This document shows positions 1-7,927 of a stretch of DNA of 55,112 nt, in pieces. Source of the DNA: Ruminiclostridium cellobioparum DSM 1351 = ATCC 15832. GTDB taxonomy: Bacteria > Bacillota > Clostridia > Acetivibrionales > DSM-1351. The translations under genes were made by a program, and so were the position numbers. Positions within the stretch are counted from its first letter, which is position 1. Each line of letters begins with the position of its first letter. The stretch spans positions 141,505 to 196,616 of the forward strand of contig NZ_KK211293.1 in assembly GCF_000621505.1 (NCBI RefSeq), in the 5' to 3' direction. The notes beneath the pieces are model-generated. The model did not search any database, had not been told where the DNA came from, and saw only the letters and a list, made by a program, of their open reading frames with translations.

Positions 1-36
1 AGTATTTTAGCAATACTTTGAAAGCGCACATGGCCA

Positions 37-140
37 ATTAACCTCCTTTATTCGCCACATTGCGATAAAGGATATAAGTTTTCATTACATTTTGTTGCCG
101 CTAAGCGGCTCAAAGCCATAACATGGCTTAGGAGGTTAAT
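37..140 (+). promoter_or_regulatory. Structured 5' leader, copy 1, with anti-Shine-Dalgarno strand
   Basis: An 11-nt segment at 37-47 is perfectly complementary to 130-140, which contains the AGGAGG ribosome site of the esterase gene (ATG at 141). Between them are a helix at 45-55/62-71 (10 pairs and one bulge), a hairpin at 97-101/105-109 (GCCGC/GCGGC) and a hairpin at 113-119/123-129 (AAGCCAT/ATGGCTT) that abuts the long-range stem. The first helix shares nucleotides 45-47 with the long-range stem, so the two may compete. A second copy with the same parts lies at 24632-24738. This suggests an RNA that controls translation initiation. I do not recognise it as a known riboswitch class, and a small mobile repeat carrying a ribosome site is an alternative. 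Confidence 0.6.
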
Positions 141-1736
141 ATGCGTAAAATAATTGACAGCCCGGGTAAAAAAGCCTCCGGAAGGAGTCTTCTCATTCTA
201 TTGGTTTTAGTTTTGGCAATTTCATTTTTTCTCACTTCTGGAATCACATATGCTTCAGAGGCTAATGCAGCCGCAAATTACAAATACGGTGATGTAAATG
301 GAGATGGAAGTATTGATGCACTTGATTTTTCACTGTTTAAAATGTATTTGCTGAAAACTATTGATTCCTTTCCGGTAACGGATGGAGAGATAATTGCCGA
401 TCTGGATGGAAAGGATTCGGTAACAGCAATCGATCTCAGCCTGCTTAAACAGTTTTTGCTGGGGCTGATAGACAAATTCCCTGTTGACCAGTCCAATCCG
501 GTAAACATTCCCTGGAACTGGGCAGGGGTCATCGGAACGGGGCAGAGCCTTTCGGTGGGTGCACAGGCCAATCCTGCCGTGACCACCAACCAGCCCTATC
601 ACAATCTCAAGCTTTCCCTTGGAAACACGACGGTGCCTCCTTTCAATCCAAACAGTACTTCACTCAGGATGGTGCCGCTGGTGGAACCCATACGCAGTTA
701 TGCTACGGGTTATCCGGGACCTTACCCGGGAAATATTTACGGTGAAACTCCTCATACCGTTATGGCCAATCAAATAACAGCTCTGGTTCAGTCAAATTTC
801 AGCAAGGATTACATAACGGCACATACGGTTGTCGGCGAATCGGGGCAGGGAATGGTTGCAATAAAGAAAGGCGCTGCAGATACGGGTTCTGTGGGCCGTG
901 CCTATGCTGCTTCCATTTTCGAAGTAAATGCAATCAAGCGGCTGGCAGCCGCTGAAGGAAAAACCTACGGAGTGGGTGCAATAATTATCACTCACGGTGA
1001 AACCGATTCCGGAAGTCCTACCTACGGAAACGACCTGTATAAGCTGTGGTCGGACTACAATCAGGATATCAGGGCAATAACCGGACAAACTCAAAGCATT
1101 CCTCTGTTTGTTTCACAGCAGCATGCATACCCGAGCAACAGCGGGACTTCGGCGGGAACTCTGCAGCAGTGGAGAGTTGGATTGGACCATCCGGGAGATA
1201 TCATCTGTACCGGTCCCAAATACCAGTACCCTTACTACAGTGACGGAGTTCATCTGGTAGCAAGCGGTTACCAGCAGCTGGGTGAAAAATTGGGTGAGAT
1301 ATATTATGAAAAGGTAGTACTGGGCAAAGACTGGCAGCCGCTCCAGCCCACAAATGTAAGCAAAAGCGGAAGGGTCATCACAGTCAATTTCCATGTACCT
1401 GTAGCACCGCTAGTATGGGATACAACCCTGCCTGCTCCAAATCAAAGCACCCTGACGGAGTGGAGAAACGGAAAAGGTTTTGAAGTGAGTACAGCCAGCG
1501 GACGTATTACAATCAGTTCGGTTGAAATATCCGGTAATGCTGTAAAAATCACATGTGCCAGTGATCTTCCGTCTTCAGGTGTCAAGGTAGGTTATGCAAA
1601 TAACACAGGCGGAACAAAAAGGACAAACGGAACTGTTAGGTGGGGACTGCTTAAGGATTCCGATACCTTTAAAGGAAGTACCACCGGAATTGCACAGCCC
1701 AATTACTGTGTTGCCTTTGAAATGGCAGTGCCGTAA
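141..1736 (+). CDS. Secreted SGNH-type carbohydrate esterase with N-terminal type I dockerin
   Basis: This is a 531-residue exported protein, probably a cellulosome component that deacylates polysaccharides. A signal/anchor segment spans about residues 16-40. A type I dockerin follows at about 48-112, with two Ca-binding repeats beginning DVNGDGSID (D51) and DLDGKDSVT. The esterase domain starts near residue 125 with GTGQSLSVG (candidate nucleophile S136) and has the closing SDGVHL motif (D368, H371). A beta-rich region of about 130 residues forms the C terminus. The ATG at 141 sits 4 nt after GGAGG, and nothing else is in frame nearby. Dockerins are usually C-terminal, so the N-terminal position is uncommon. 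The gene stands alone, behind a structured leader and before a strong terminator. Substrate is unknown; acetyl-xylan or pectin-type esters are guesses. Confidence 0.85.
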   Translation: MRKIIDSPGKKASGRSLLILLVLVLAISFFLTSGITYASEANAAANYKYGDVNGDGSIDALDFSLFKMYLLKTIDSFPVTDGEIIADLDGKDSVTAIDLSLLKQFLLGLIDKFPVDQSNPVNIPWNWAGVIGTGQSLSVGAQANPAVTTNQPYHNLKLSLGNTTVPPFNPNSTSLRMVPLVEPIRSYATGYPGPYPGNIYGETPHTVMANQITALVQSNFSKDYITAHTVVGESGQGMVAIKKGAADTGSVGRAYAASIFEVNAIKRLAAAEGKTYGVGAIIITHGETDSGSPTYGNDLYKLWSDYNQDIRAITGQTQSIPLFVSQQHAYPSNSGTSAGTLQQWRVGLDHPGDIICTGPKYQYPYYSDGVHLVASGYQQLGEKLGEIYYEKVVLGKDWQPLQPTNVSKSGRVITVNFHVPVAPLVWDTTLPAPNQSTLTEWRNGKGFEVSTASGRITISSVEISGNAVKITCASDLPSSGVKVGYANNTGGTKRTNGTVRWGLLKDSDTFKGSTTGIAQPNYCVAFEMAVP

Positions 1737-1760
1737 ATCTTTGATTTTAATACTGCAAGC

Positions 1761-1815
1761 AAGTGGTATGAGCGTCTTTTGAACAATTAACCAAAGGGCT
1801 CGTACCACTTTTTTT
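1761..1815 (+). terminator. Rho-independent terminator after the dockerin esterase
   Basis: AAGTGGTATGAGC at 1761-1773 pairs with GCTCGTACCACTT at 1798-1810, 13 pairs with one G-U, and a T run follows directly. Confidence 0.8.
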
Positions 1816-1987
1816 CGGATTCCTTCCTGGAATTTTTCTTAAAGTGTTCTACAAAATTGGTAAATTAAATATAATTTCATGTTTACCGGCAAATTTAAAG
1901 TGGTATTTATAAACCTAAGCTGTGAATTTCGTAAATAGTTCTACATTAGGTAAAGCATTTATATATTAAACAAAAAGAGGTGGAGTT

Positions 1988-3664
1988 GTGAATTATAACA
2001 TTTTAATCGGAGGTGCGGCAGGGCAGGGCATTGAAACTCTCTCGGCCATATTTGAAAGAATTCTGAAAAGACAGGGTTTTGAAGTATTCACAATCAGAGA
2101 TTACATGTCAAGAGTAAGAGGCGGACATAATTTTATTCAGATACGTTTCGGCAGTGAGAAACTATTGTCCCATTCAGAGGAATTGGACGGCATTATTGCC
2201 ATGAATGGTGAAACTGTCGAATATCATGCTGAAAATTTAAAAGCCGACGGTTTTATTATTTGCGATGAAGAAATAATAAACCAGGATTTGAGATGTATCA
2301 GACTGCCCCTTAAACAAACCGCTTCGGGTACGGGAAATACCAGAACAATGGGAAGTGTGGCTGTCGGTGCGGTTTTGGAGCTGCTTGGAATTGATGAACG
2401 GGAAACAGAAGCCGTTCTTAATGCTTTCTTTAACGCCCAACTTGCAGCATTGAATTTCAAAGCTGTTCAGGATGGAAGAAAGCTGACTGCAAGGAGACAT
2501 GAGGTTATTACGGCAGCACAGGATAACAATATAATAATCAATGGAAATGAGGCTGTTGCACTGGGTGCATTGGCAGCCGGCTGTAAATTTTATTCAGCCT
2601 ATCCCATGACACCCTCTACCAGCATAATGGATTACCTGGCATCAAAAATGCTGGATGCCGAAATAGTTGTGGAGCAGGCCGAAGATGAAATTGCTGCAAT
2701 CAATATGGCAATAGGTGCTTCCTATGCCGGTGCAAGGGCAATGACCGGTACTTCGGGCGGAGGCTTTGCACTTAAGGTCGAGGCTCTGGGCCTGTCAGGT
2801 ATGCTGGAGGTCCCTCTGGTAATTGCCGAGGTGCAGCGTCCCGGACCCACCACTGGGCTTCCTACAAGGACCGAGCAGAGTGACCTTAAATTTGTCATTT
2901 CGGCATCACAGGGTGAATTTCCCCGGATGGTAATAGCTCTGAGAAACCCCGAAGATGCTTTTTATCAGACTATCAGAGCTTTCAACCTGGCCGATAAATA
3001 CCAGCTTCCGGTCATTCTCCTCAGTGACCAGTATCTGGCCGATACCACTGTAACAGTAAAACCTTTTGATTTTGAGCGGGTTGAAAGAAATAATTACATA
3101 TCCGGCTATCAGTTTGATGAAGCCAAACCCTATAAAAGATATGAAATCACCCCAACCGGAATTTCACCGAGAATAATTCCGGGGAAAAATCCTGGAGCAG
3201 CTGTGCTGGTGGACAGTGATGAGCATGATGAATCGGGTCATATAACAGAATCTGCCCAGGTCAGAAACCAGATGGTGGAAAAGAGGCTCCGAAAGCTTCA
3301 ACATTTGGAGGAGGAACTTCTTGAGCCTGAATTTACCGGTGCTGCCGATTGTGATGTACTGCTGCTTGCCTGGGGCTCAACCTGGGGACCGGTAACCGAA
3401 GCGGTAAACATGCTGAACAGCAATTCTGATACAAAATATGGAGCTCTTGTATTCGGAGATATCTGGCCTTTGCCCACCAGGTTGCTGGTTGAGAAAGCCA
3501 AAAAGGCCAAAAGGATAATAAATGTGGAGCAGAACGCAACAGGACAGCTGGCCTCTATAGTTTCAGAGGTCACCGGAATATTCTGCGACAGCAATGTACT
3601 TAAATATGACGGCAGACCCATGAGTTCCGGATTTATAATTGAGAAAATCAGGGGGAATGAATAA
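1988..3664 (+). CDS. 2-oxoacid:acceptor oxidoreductase, fused gamma-alpha subunit
   Basis: This is the catalytic-complex subunit of a ferredoxin-dependent 2-oxoacid oxidoreductase, which makes acyl-CoA, CO2 and reduced ferredoxin from a 2-oxoacid. Residues 1-185 are the gamma domain (start LIGGAAGQGIETL, then SRVRGGHNF). From about residue 195 the alpha (pyrimidine-binding) domain begins (GNEAVALGALAAG, YPMTPSTS), with the conserved QAEDEIAA and TGTSGGGF stretches. At 558 residues it has the usual length for this fused form. Translation starts at GTG 1988 behind AGAGGTGG. The beta subunit begins 3 nt after the stop, so the two are co-translated. No ferredoxin-like delta domain is present, which is normal for the two-subunit KorAB type. 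The true substrate (2-oxoglutarate, pyruvate or branched-chain 2-oxoacid) cannot be told from sequence. Confidence 0.88.
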   Translation: MNYNILIGGAAGQGIETLSAIFERILKRQGFEVFTIRDYMSRVRGGHNFIQIRFGSEKLLSHSEELDGIIAMNGETVEYHAENLKADGFIICDEEIINQDLRCIRLPLKQTASGTGNTRTMGSVAVGAVLELLGIDERETEAVLNAFFNAQLAALNFKAVQDGRKLTARRHEVITAAQDNNIIINGNEAVALGALAAGCKFYSAYPMTPSTSIMDYLASKMLDAEIVVEQAEDEIAAINMAIGASYAGARAMTGTSGGGFALKVEALGLSGMLEVPLVIAEVQRPGPTTGLPTRTEQSDLKFVISASQGEFPRMVIALRNPEDAFYQTIRAFNLADKYQLPVILLSDQYLADTTVTVKPFDFERVERNNYISGYQFDEAKPYKRYEITPTGISPRIIPGKNPGAAVLVDSDEHDESGHITESAQVRNQMVEKRLRKLQHLEEELLEPEFTGAADCDVLLLAWGSTWGPVTEAVNMLNSNSDTKYGALVFGDIWPLPTRLLVEKAKKAKRIINVEQNATGQLASIVSEVTGIFCDSNVLKYDGRPMSSGFIIEKIRGNE

Positions 3665-3666
3665 CT

Positions 3667-4518
3667 ATGTGCGATGTAAAATATTGTATTTCAGAAACAG
3701 CATGGTGTCCAGGCTGTGGTGATTTGAACATAATTGAATGTCTTAAGGCGGCATTGGAGCAGACAGGGAAAAAGCCCCATGAAGTATTGGTGGTAGGAGG
3801 AATCGGCCAGGCCGCAAAAACTCCCCAGTACATTAACACAAACGGCTTTTGCGGCCTTCACGGAAGATCCCTGCCGCCTGCCGTGGCAGCTAAAATTGTA
3901 AACAAGGACCTCACAGTAGTGGTGAATACAGGTGACGGCGATTCCTACGGAGAAGGCGGAAACCACTTCCTGCACAATATCAGAAGAAATGTGGATATAA
4001 CACATTTTGTACATGACAATCAAATTTATGGCCTGACAAAAGGCCAGGCTTCTCCTACAACAGGTGTCGGCCATATAACCGGAATACAGACGGCAGGCTC
4101 AATGAATGAGCCCATGAATCCGCTTCTGGTGGCACTGGCCCTGGGCGCCGGCTTTGTTGCCAGAGCCTTCAGCGGAGACAGGGAGCACCTTACTTCCATA
4201 ATGGTGGAAGCCATCAAATATAAAGGCTATGCTCTTGTGGATATCCTCCAGCCCTGTGTAAGCTTTAATAAAATAAATACATTCCAGTGGTACAGCAAAC
4301 GGGTTTACAGGATAGAGGACGGATATGACGCCACAGACAGATTAAAGGCCATGGAAAGGTCCATGGAATGGGGTGACCGTATTCCCATAGGTATATTGTA
4401 TAAAAACGAAAAGCAGACCTTTACCGAAAAATTCGATTTTCTTAATGGTGATAAACCGCTTATTGATAAAACAACACCTTTGGACAAGATCAAAGGGTAT
4501 TTAAAAGACTTTATTTGA
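3667..4518 (+). CDS. 2-oxoacid:acceptor oxidoreductase, beta subunit (TPP-binding)
   Basis: This 283-residue protein is the thiamine-diphosphate-binding partner of the preceding subunit. The N-terminal WCPGCGD motif (about residues 12-18) supplies cysteines for an iron-sulfur cluster. The TPP signature is GDGDSYGEGGNHF (about 80-92), followed by the conserved NQIYGLTKGQ. Another family hallmark is the DILQPCVSFN stretch near residue 195. The gene begins 3 nt after the fused gamma-alpha gene, forming one transcription unit. It is followed by the encapsulated ferritin gene after 43 nt, so oxidoreductase and iron-storage genes might be co-transcribed; no terminator is visible between them. Confidence 0.9.
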   Translation: MCDVKYCISETAWCPGCGDLNIIECLKAALEQTGKKPHEVLVVGGIGQAAKTPQYINTNGFCGLHGRSLPPAVAAKIVNKDLTVVVNTGDGDSYGEGGNHFLHNIRRNVDITHFVHDNQIYGLTKGQASPTTGVGHITGIQTAGSMNEPMNPLLVALALGAGFVARAFSGDREHLTSIMVEAIKYKGYALVDILQPCVSFNKINTFQWYSKRVYRIEDGYDATDRLKAMERSMEWGDRIPIGILYKNEKQTFTEKFDFLNGDKPLIDKTTPLDKIKGYLKDFI

Positions 4519-4561
4519 TCATATTAATAATATTAAAATTTAAATTCAGGAGGTTAAACTT

Positions 4562-4945
4562 ATGCCAGCTTTTGCAAATCCCTTTCAGGGAAATGTAGAC
4601 CGGAAATTGACAAAAGAGGAACTGATCCAGGCAATACGTCTGGATATAGCCGGAGAACTGGAAGCCATTTATGTTTATGATGCACATGTCCAGGCCACCG
4701 ACAATGAAATTGCAAAAAAAATCATCAGCGACATACGCGATGAAGAAAAGGCCCATGTGGGAGAGTTGATGACGCTTTTGAGGATACTTGATCCCCGGGA
4801 GGCGGAATTATTTGCGGAGGGGGAATCAGAAGTCAGGGAAATGCTGGAGGATCTGGGTATTTCACAGCCGCCGGCAGAGCCAAATACTCCTTCTGCCTCT
4901 CCATTAACCATAGGAAGTCTGTTAAATGAAAAGGATAATGGATAA
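4562..4945 (+). CDS. Encapsulated ferritin-like protein with encapsulin targeting tail
   Basis: This is a 127-residue short ferritin of the EncFtn family, a ferroxidase cargo that is loaded into encapsulin shells and oxidises Fe(II) for storage. The protein has two helices. E32 (AGELEAIY), E62 and H65 (DEEKAH) fall at the residue numbers known for the ferroxidase site of the Rhodospirillum rubrum protein. A Pro/Ala/Ser-rich linker from about residue 99 leads to the C-terminal LTIGSLL, which matches the cargo-loading consensus (LTVGSL-like). The start has AGGAGG 10 nt upstream. The shell gene follows directly, as expected for the system. Confidence 0.93.
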   Translation: MPAFANPFQGNVDRKLTKEELIQAIRLDIAGELEAIYVYDAHVQATDNEIAKKIISDIRDEEKAHVGELMTLLRILDPREAELFAEGESEVREMLEDLGISQPPAEPNTPSASPLTIGSLLNEKDNG

Positions 4946-5028
4946 GTAATGTAAGAAGTAAGCAGATGAATAAATGAGTTAGTAAGTAAATAAATGAGTA
5001 AATGTTAATAAATCAGGAGGTGGAGTAT

Positions 5029-5844
5029 ATGAATTATCTATCAAGAGAAGGTTCTCCTGTTTCGGGGGAACTCTGGGAACAGATCGATAAAGCGGTCGTT
5101 AAAGCTGCCCGCAGTGTTTTGACCGGCAGGCGTTTTCTGCATATTTTCGGCCCTGTTGGTCCAGGTGTCGGCAGCATAAATATAGATGATGCCGACAATG
5201 TCACTGAAGAAGCTGACGATGGCTTCATTACCACGAAGGGAAGGAAGTTCTCGGAGCTTCCGGTCATATATGATGACTTTACACTGCTGGGCAGAGACAT
5301 TGAAATCCATGAGAAGTCAGGCTATCCGGCTGATCTCTCCAAAGCCATGGATTCGGCCCAGGCCTGTGCCTTGAAGGAGGATAAACTCATTTTCTTCGGA
5401 AATGAGGCCGCAGGTTATGAGGGACTTTTTACAGCTGCAGGAACAAACAAATTAAAAAGGAAGGACTGGTCGGCAGGTGAAAATGCATTTACAGATGTGG
5501 CAGCTGCAATTGAACTGCTGGCTTCGGAAGCCATTTACGGCGCCTATTCCCTGACTGTCAGCCCCGATCTCTATATGCAGATGCAGCGGATACAGGAAGG
5601 AACAGGCCTGCTGGAAATAGACAGGGTCATTAAACTGCTGGAGGGCCGCGTATATAAAAGTCCGGTCCTTGGAAAGGGCAGGGCAGCTCTCGTGTGCTCC
5701 GAACCCAGAAACATGGATCTGGTGATCGGACAGGACATTTCAACAGCCTATCTGGAGCAGAAGGATTTAAATCACAGCTTCAGAATATTGGAAACGGCAT
5801 TACTTAGAATAAAGCGAAGGAAAGCAATCGTTGTATTCGAATAA
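5029..5844 (+). CDS. Encapsulin shell protein (family 1, HK97-fold)
   Basis: This 271-residue protein self-assembles into an icosahedral protein compartment that houses the preceding ferritin-like cargo. The sequence has the family-1 encapsulin hallmarks: an N-terminal helix around LWEQIDKAV, the RRFLHIFGPVGPG stretch, and a C-terminal VYKSPVLGKGRAALV region with TAYLEQKDLNHSF. Length is typical of the family (about 265-275). An upstream in-frame ATG at 5002 exists, but ATG 5029 has AGGAGGTGG at the right distance, so the shorter start is chosen. The 83-nt gap after the cargo gene contains a short direct repeat (AATAAATGAGT at about 4969 and 4990). Confidence 0.93.
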   Translation: MNYLSREGSPVSGELWEQIDKAVVKAARSVLTGRRFLHIFGPVGPGVGSINIDDADNVTEEADDGFITTKGRKFSELPVIYDDFTLLGRDIEIHEKSGYPADLSKAMDSAQACALKEDKLIFFGNEAAGYEGLFTAAGTNKLKRKDWSAGENAFTDVAAAIELLASEAIYGAYSLTVSPDLYMQMQRIQEGTGLLEIDRVIKLLEGRVYKSPVLGKGRAALVCSEPRNMDLVIGQDISTAYLEQKDLNHSFRILETALLRIKRRKAIVVFE

Positions 5845-5924
5845 AAGTGTTAATCATTATCATGAAGGATAAATAAGCAGTTCTTATTATTTAATAAATT
5901 AAATTGATAGGGAGGATTTATAAA

Positions 5925-6479
5925 ATGTCTGTAAAAAATGCAATGACATCCGATTTTCTGCACTCGGCTTATGGAGGAGAAAGCATGGCTCACATGCGCT
6001 ATCTGGCCTGGGGTGACATAGCCAGGAAAGAAGGCTATCCCAATGTTGCAAAGCTGTTTGAAGCCATTTCCTATGCAGAAAGGGTACACGCCACAAACCA
6101 TTTCAGGGAAATCGGGGGAAACACAGCCGATGCCACTGTAACGGCAGGAGCTGTATTCGGTAACGGAAAAACCTACGACAATCTTCAGGGAGGTATAAAT
6201 GGTGAGTTGCATGAGGTAGAGCAAATGTATCCCGTTTATCTCAATGCTGCACAATTCCAGAACGAAACCGGAGCGCAGCGTTCATTCCATTTTGCCCTGG
6301 AGGCCGAAAAAATTCATGCACAGCTTTTCAAGCAGGCGCAGGACGCAGTAAAAGAGGGCAGGGATATCCAGCTGAAATCGGTACATATCTGTCCGGTTTG
6401 CGGTCACACCATTCTTGATGAGGCTCCCGACAAATGTCCTGTATGCGAAGCAAAAAAGGAATTATACGTGGAGTTTTGA
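5925..6479 (+). CDS. rbr: Rubrerythrin
   Basis: This is a 184-residue non-haem di-iron peroxidase that reduces hydrogen peroxide in the cytoplasm of anaerobes. The ferritin-like four-helix part carries the di-iron ligands (GGESMAHMRY, AERVHATNH, and EVEQMYP/EAEKIHAQLF in the second half). The C-terminal rubredoxin-like domain has two CxxC knuckles, CPVCGH and CPVCEA. ATG 5925 has GGGAGG at good spacing; an in-frame TTG 21 nt upstream has no ribosome site. The protein lacks an encapsulin targeting tail, so it is probably free rather than encapsulated. Its place beside EncFtn and encapsulin makes a local peroxide/iron defence group. A strong terminator follows. Confidence 0.92.
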   Translation: MSVKNAMTSDFLHSAYGGESMAHMRYLAWGDIARKEGYPNVAKLFEAISYAERVHATNHFREIGGNTADATVTAGAVFGNGKTYDNLQGGINGELHEVEQMYPVYLNAAQFQNETGAQRSFHFALEAEKIHAQLFKQAQDAVKEGRDIQLKSVHICPVCGHTILDEAPDKCPVCEAKKELYVEF

Positions 6480-6514
6480 TTTTTGAAAACTATTTTATAG
6501 TATTTATATAGTAT

Positions 6515-6597
6515 AAGAGACATATGAAAACTGAAACAATTGAAAATATATGTGAAAAATATATTGGAATTGTCTCAGTATCATATGCCTCTTTTTT
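6515..6597 (+). terminator. Long-stem terminator after rubrerythrin
   Basis: A hairpin of about 25 pairs (with wobble pairs and one bulge) joins 6515-6540 to 6568-6593, and a run of T follows. It closes the encapsulin-rubrerythrin block. Confidence 0.8.
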
Positions 6598-6687
6598 ATA
6601 TTAAGAGAGATTGTACAAAATTGTAACAATCAAAATTTTGTTAACATAATATGCTAATATAGTGAAGTTTATGAAAGGTTGTTTTTT

Positions 6688-7623
6688 ATGCTGTCAAGTT
6701 TTGATTTTGTCCGCCAATCTCTGGAGTTGCATCTTTTTTTCGCCAGGATTATGAAAGAACATTCTTTTTTCCTCGAAGCAGGCTTTACAACAAGAGATAA
6801 CAGTTTCACCAGAAAAGCCGATGAATTCAGAATGGAATTCGACAGGCTCTTAATTGATGTTGTTTCAATATCCAACGGCATTGTCAGTCAATCGGTCATC
6901 CATTCCGGTGAAGTCTTTACACCCTATACACTTGATGCCGAAACAGTATCTTCGTACTATTCCGGAGTTAGAATACCAATAAATATAACCCAGGCAGAGA
7001 TTAACCTAATGGGTGGAGAAACCGTCACAATAAATCCGTTTCTGGAACAAAGGGTTGTTTCTGTTAATAATAGGGCCATCGGTCTGATAAAAGCATTGAT
7101 AACCTTTAAGGAAACTATCCTGAGCAATGTTCTGTCCTGTAAAATGTTCACCCTCAATTACCCTCTGTTAATTGACCATATCATGCGGGAAGCCAGGTTG
7201 TATGTACAGATGGTTCAGCAGCTTCAAAGCAGGGAAGAAATGAGCATTGAAAAAGAAGCTCTGCAGCAGGAGCTGTTCTGGAACAGGATAATGGCAGAGC
7301 ACTCAAAATTTATCAGGGGACTGCTTGACCCCACTGAGGACCAGCTTATTAATACCGCCCATGACTTCGGAAATGAGTTCGATCAGTTGACAACGGAGGC
7401 AAAGGCTGCGGTGGATATGACCATTCCTCTTGAAAAAGTAACCGAAGACAGCTTGAATGCAGTGCAAAGAATACGCGACTTCAAGGAGCAGGGTACAAAG
7501 GGTCTGCTTGAGTGCAAAATAAAATCCATAATCATTCCGCTTTTAGGTGATCATACCCTGCGTGAGGCAAATCATTTTCTCAGGCTGCTAAAACAATTCG
7601 AAGTAAAACCAATAAACAAATAA
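6688..7623 (+). CDS. DUF2935 protein (two repeated ferritin-like helical domains)
   Basis: A 311-residue cytoplasmic protein made of two related helical halves. Residues 1-155 begin with SLELHLFFARIMKEHSFF, and residues 190-311 begin with ELFWNRIMAEHSKF. Each half keeps the helix Arg-Ile-Met-x-Glu-His and a later HxxREA (DHIMREA, DHTLREA). These repeated His/Glu positions suggest a metal-binding four-helix fold; the family is uncharacterised, and a role in metal or oxidative stress is only inferred from the neighbours. ATG 6688 is preferred over an in-frame TTG 9 nt upstream because GAAAGG lies 8-9 nt before it. The gene is monocistronic. Confidence 0.75.
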   Translation: MLSSFDFVRQSLELHLFFARIMKEHSFFLEAGFTTRDNSFTRKADEFRMEFDRLLIDVVSISNGIVSQSVIHSGEVFTPYTLDAETVSSYYSGVRIPINITQAEINLMGGETVTINPFLEQRVVSVNNRAIGLIKALITFKETILSNVLSCKMFTLNYPLLIDHIMREARLYVQMVQQLQSREEMSIEKEALQQELFWNRIMAEHSKFIRGLLDPTEDQLINTAHDFGNEFDQLTTEAKAAVDMTIPLEKVTEDSLNAVQRIRDFKEQGTKGLLECKIKSIIIPLLGDHTLREANHFLRLLKQFEVKPINK

Positions 7624-7794
7624 AAGTGTATTCTTTATTCCATCCAATTTATCCCACACCCCATTAAAGGGTTCAATAATATCGAATATTGTAGTATTAT
7701 GAATTATGTTAACTAATTGTTAACTCATTTCATAAATAATATCTGCGAAAGGAGGCGATGCCATCAAACTTTTATAGCAAGCTGAAACAGGAAA

Positions 7795-7912
7795 CAAAAA
7801 TTTGCTGAATCCTCAATATTGAGGTACGGAGGAACCAGGAAACAGGGGGTTAATCCATTTATATGGTAGGGTGATCCTATTACCCGAACCCGGCAGCTAA
7901 CTTCGGAAGCAC
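7795..7912 (+). promoter_or_regulatory. Cyclic-di-AMP riboswitch (ydaO/yuaA type)
   Basis: The leader carries the conserved landmarks of this class in order: TTGCTGAATCC near 7801, GGTACGGAGGAACC at about 7823-7836, the GGGTTAATCC block near 7847-7856, and CCCGAACCCGGCAGCTAAC followed by TTCGGAAGC up to 7910. Members typically switch off cell-wall hydrolase, osmolyte and potassium genes when c-di-AMP is high. The position, ending about 16 nt before the start of an SH3-NlpC/P60 hydrolase, is the classic arrangement. The exact 5' boundary is approximate; the 303 nt between genes otherwise hold no ORF. Confidence 0.93.
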
Positions 7913-7927
7913 ACTATAGGAGGACTA

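Noticed and set aside
4946-5028. Functional tandem repeat between cargo and shell genes
   Set aside because: Only a short AT-rich direct repeat (AATAAATGAGT twice) that is compatible with chance in low-complexity sequence.
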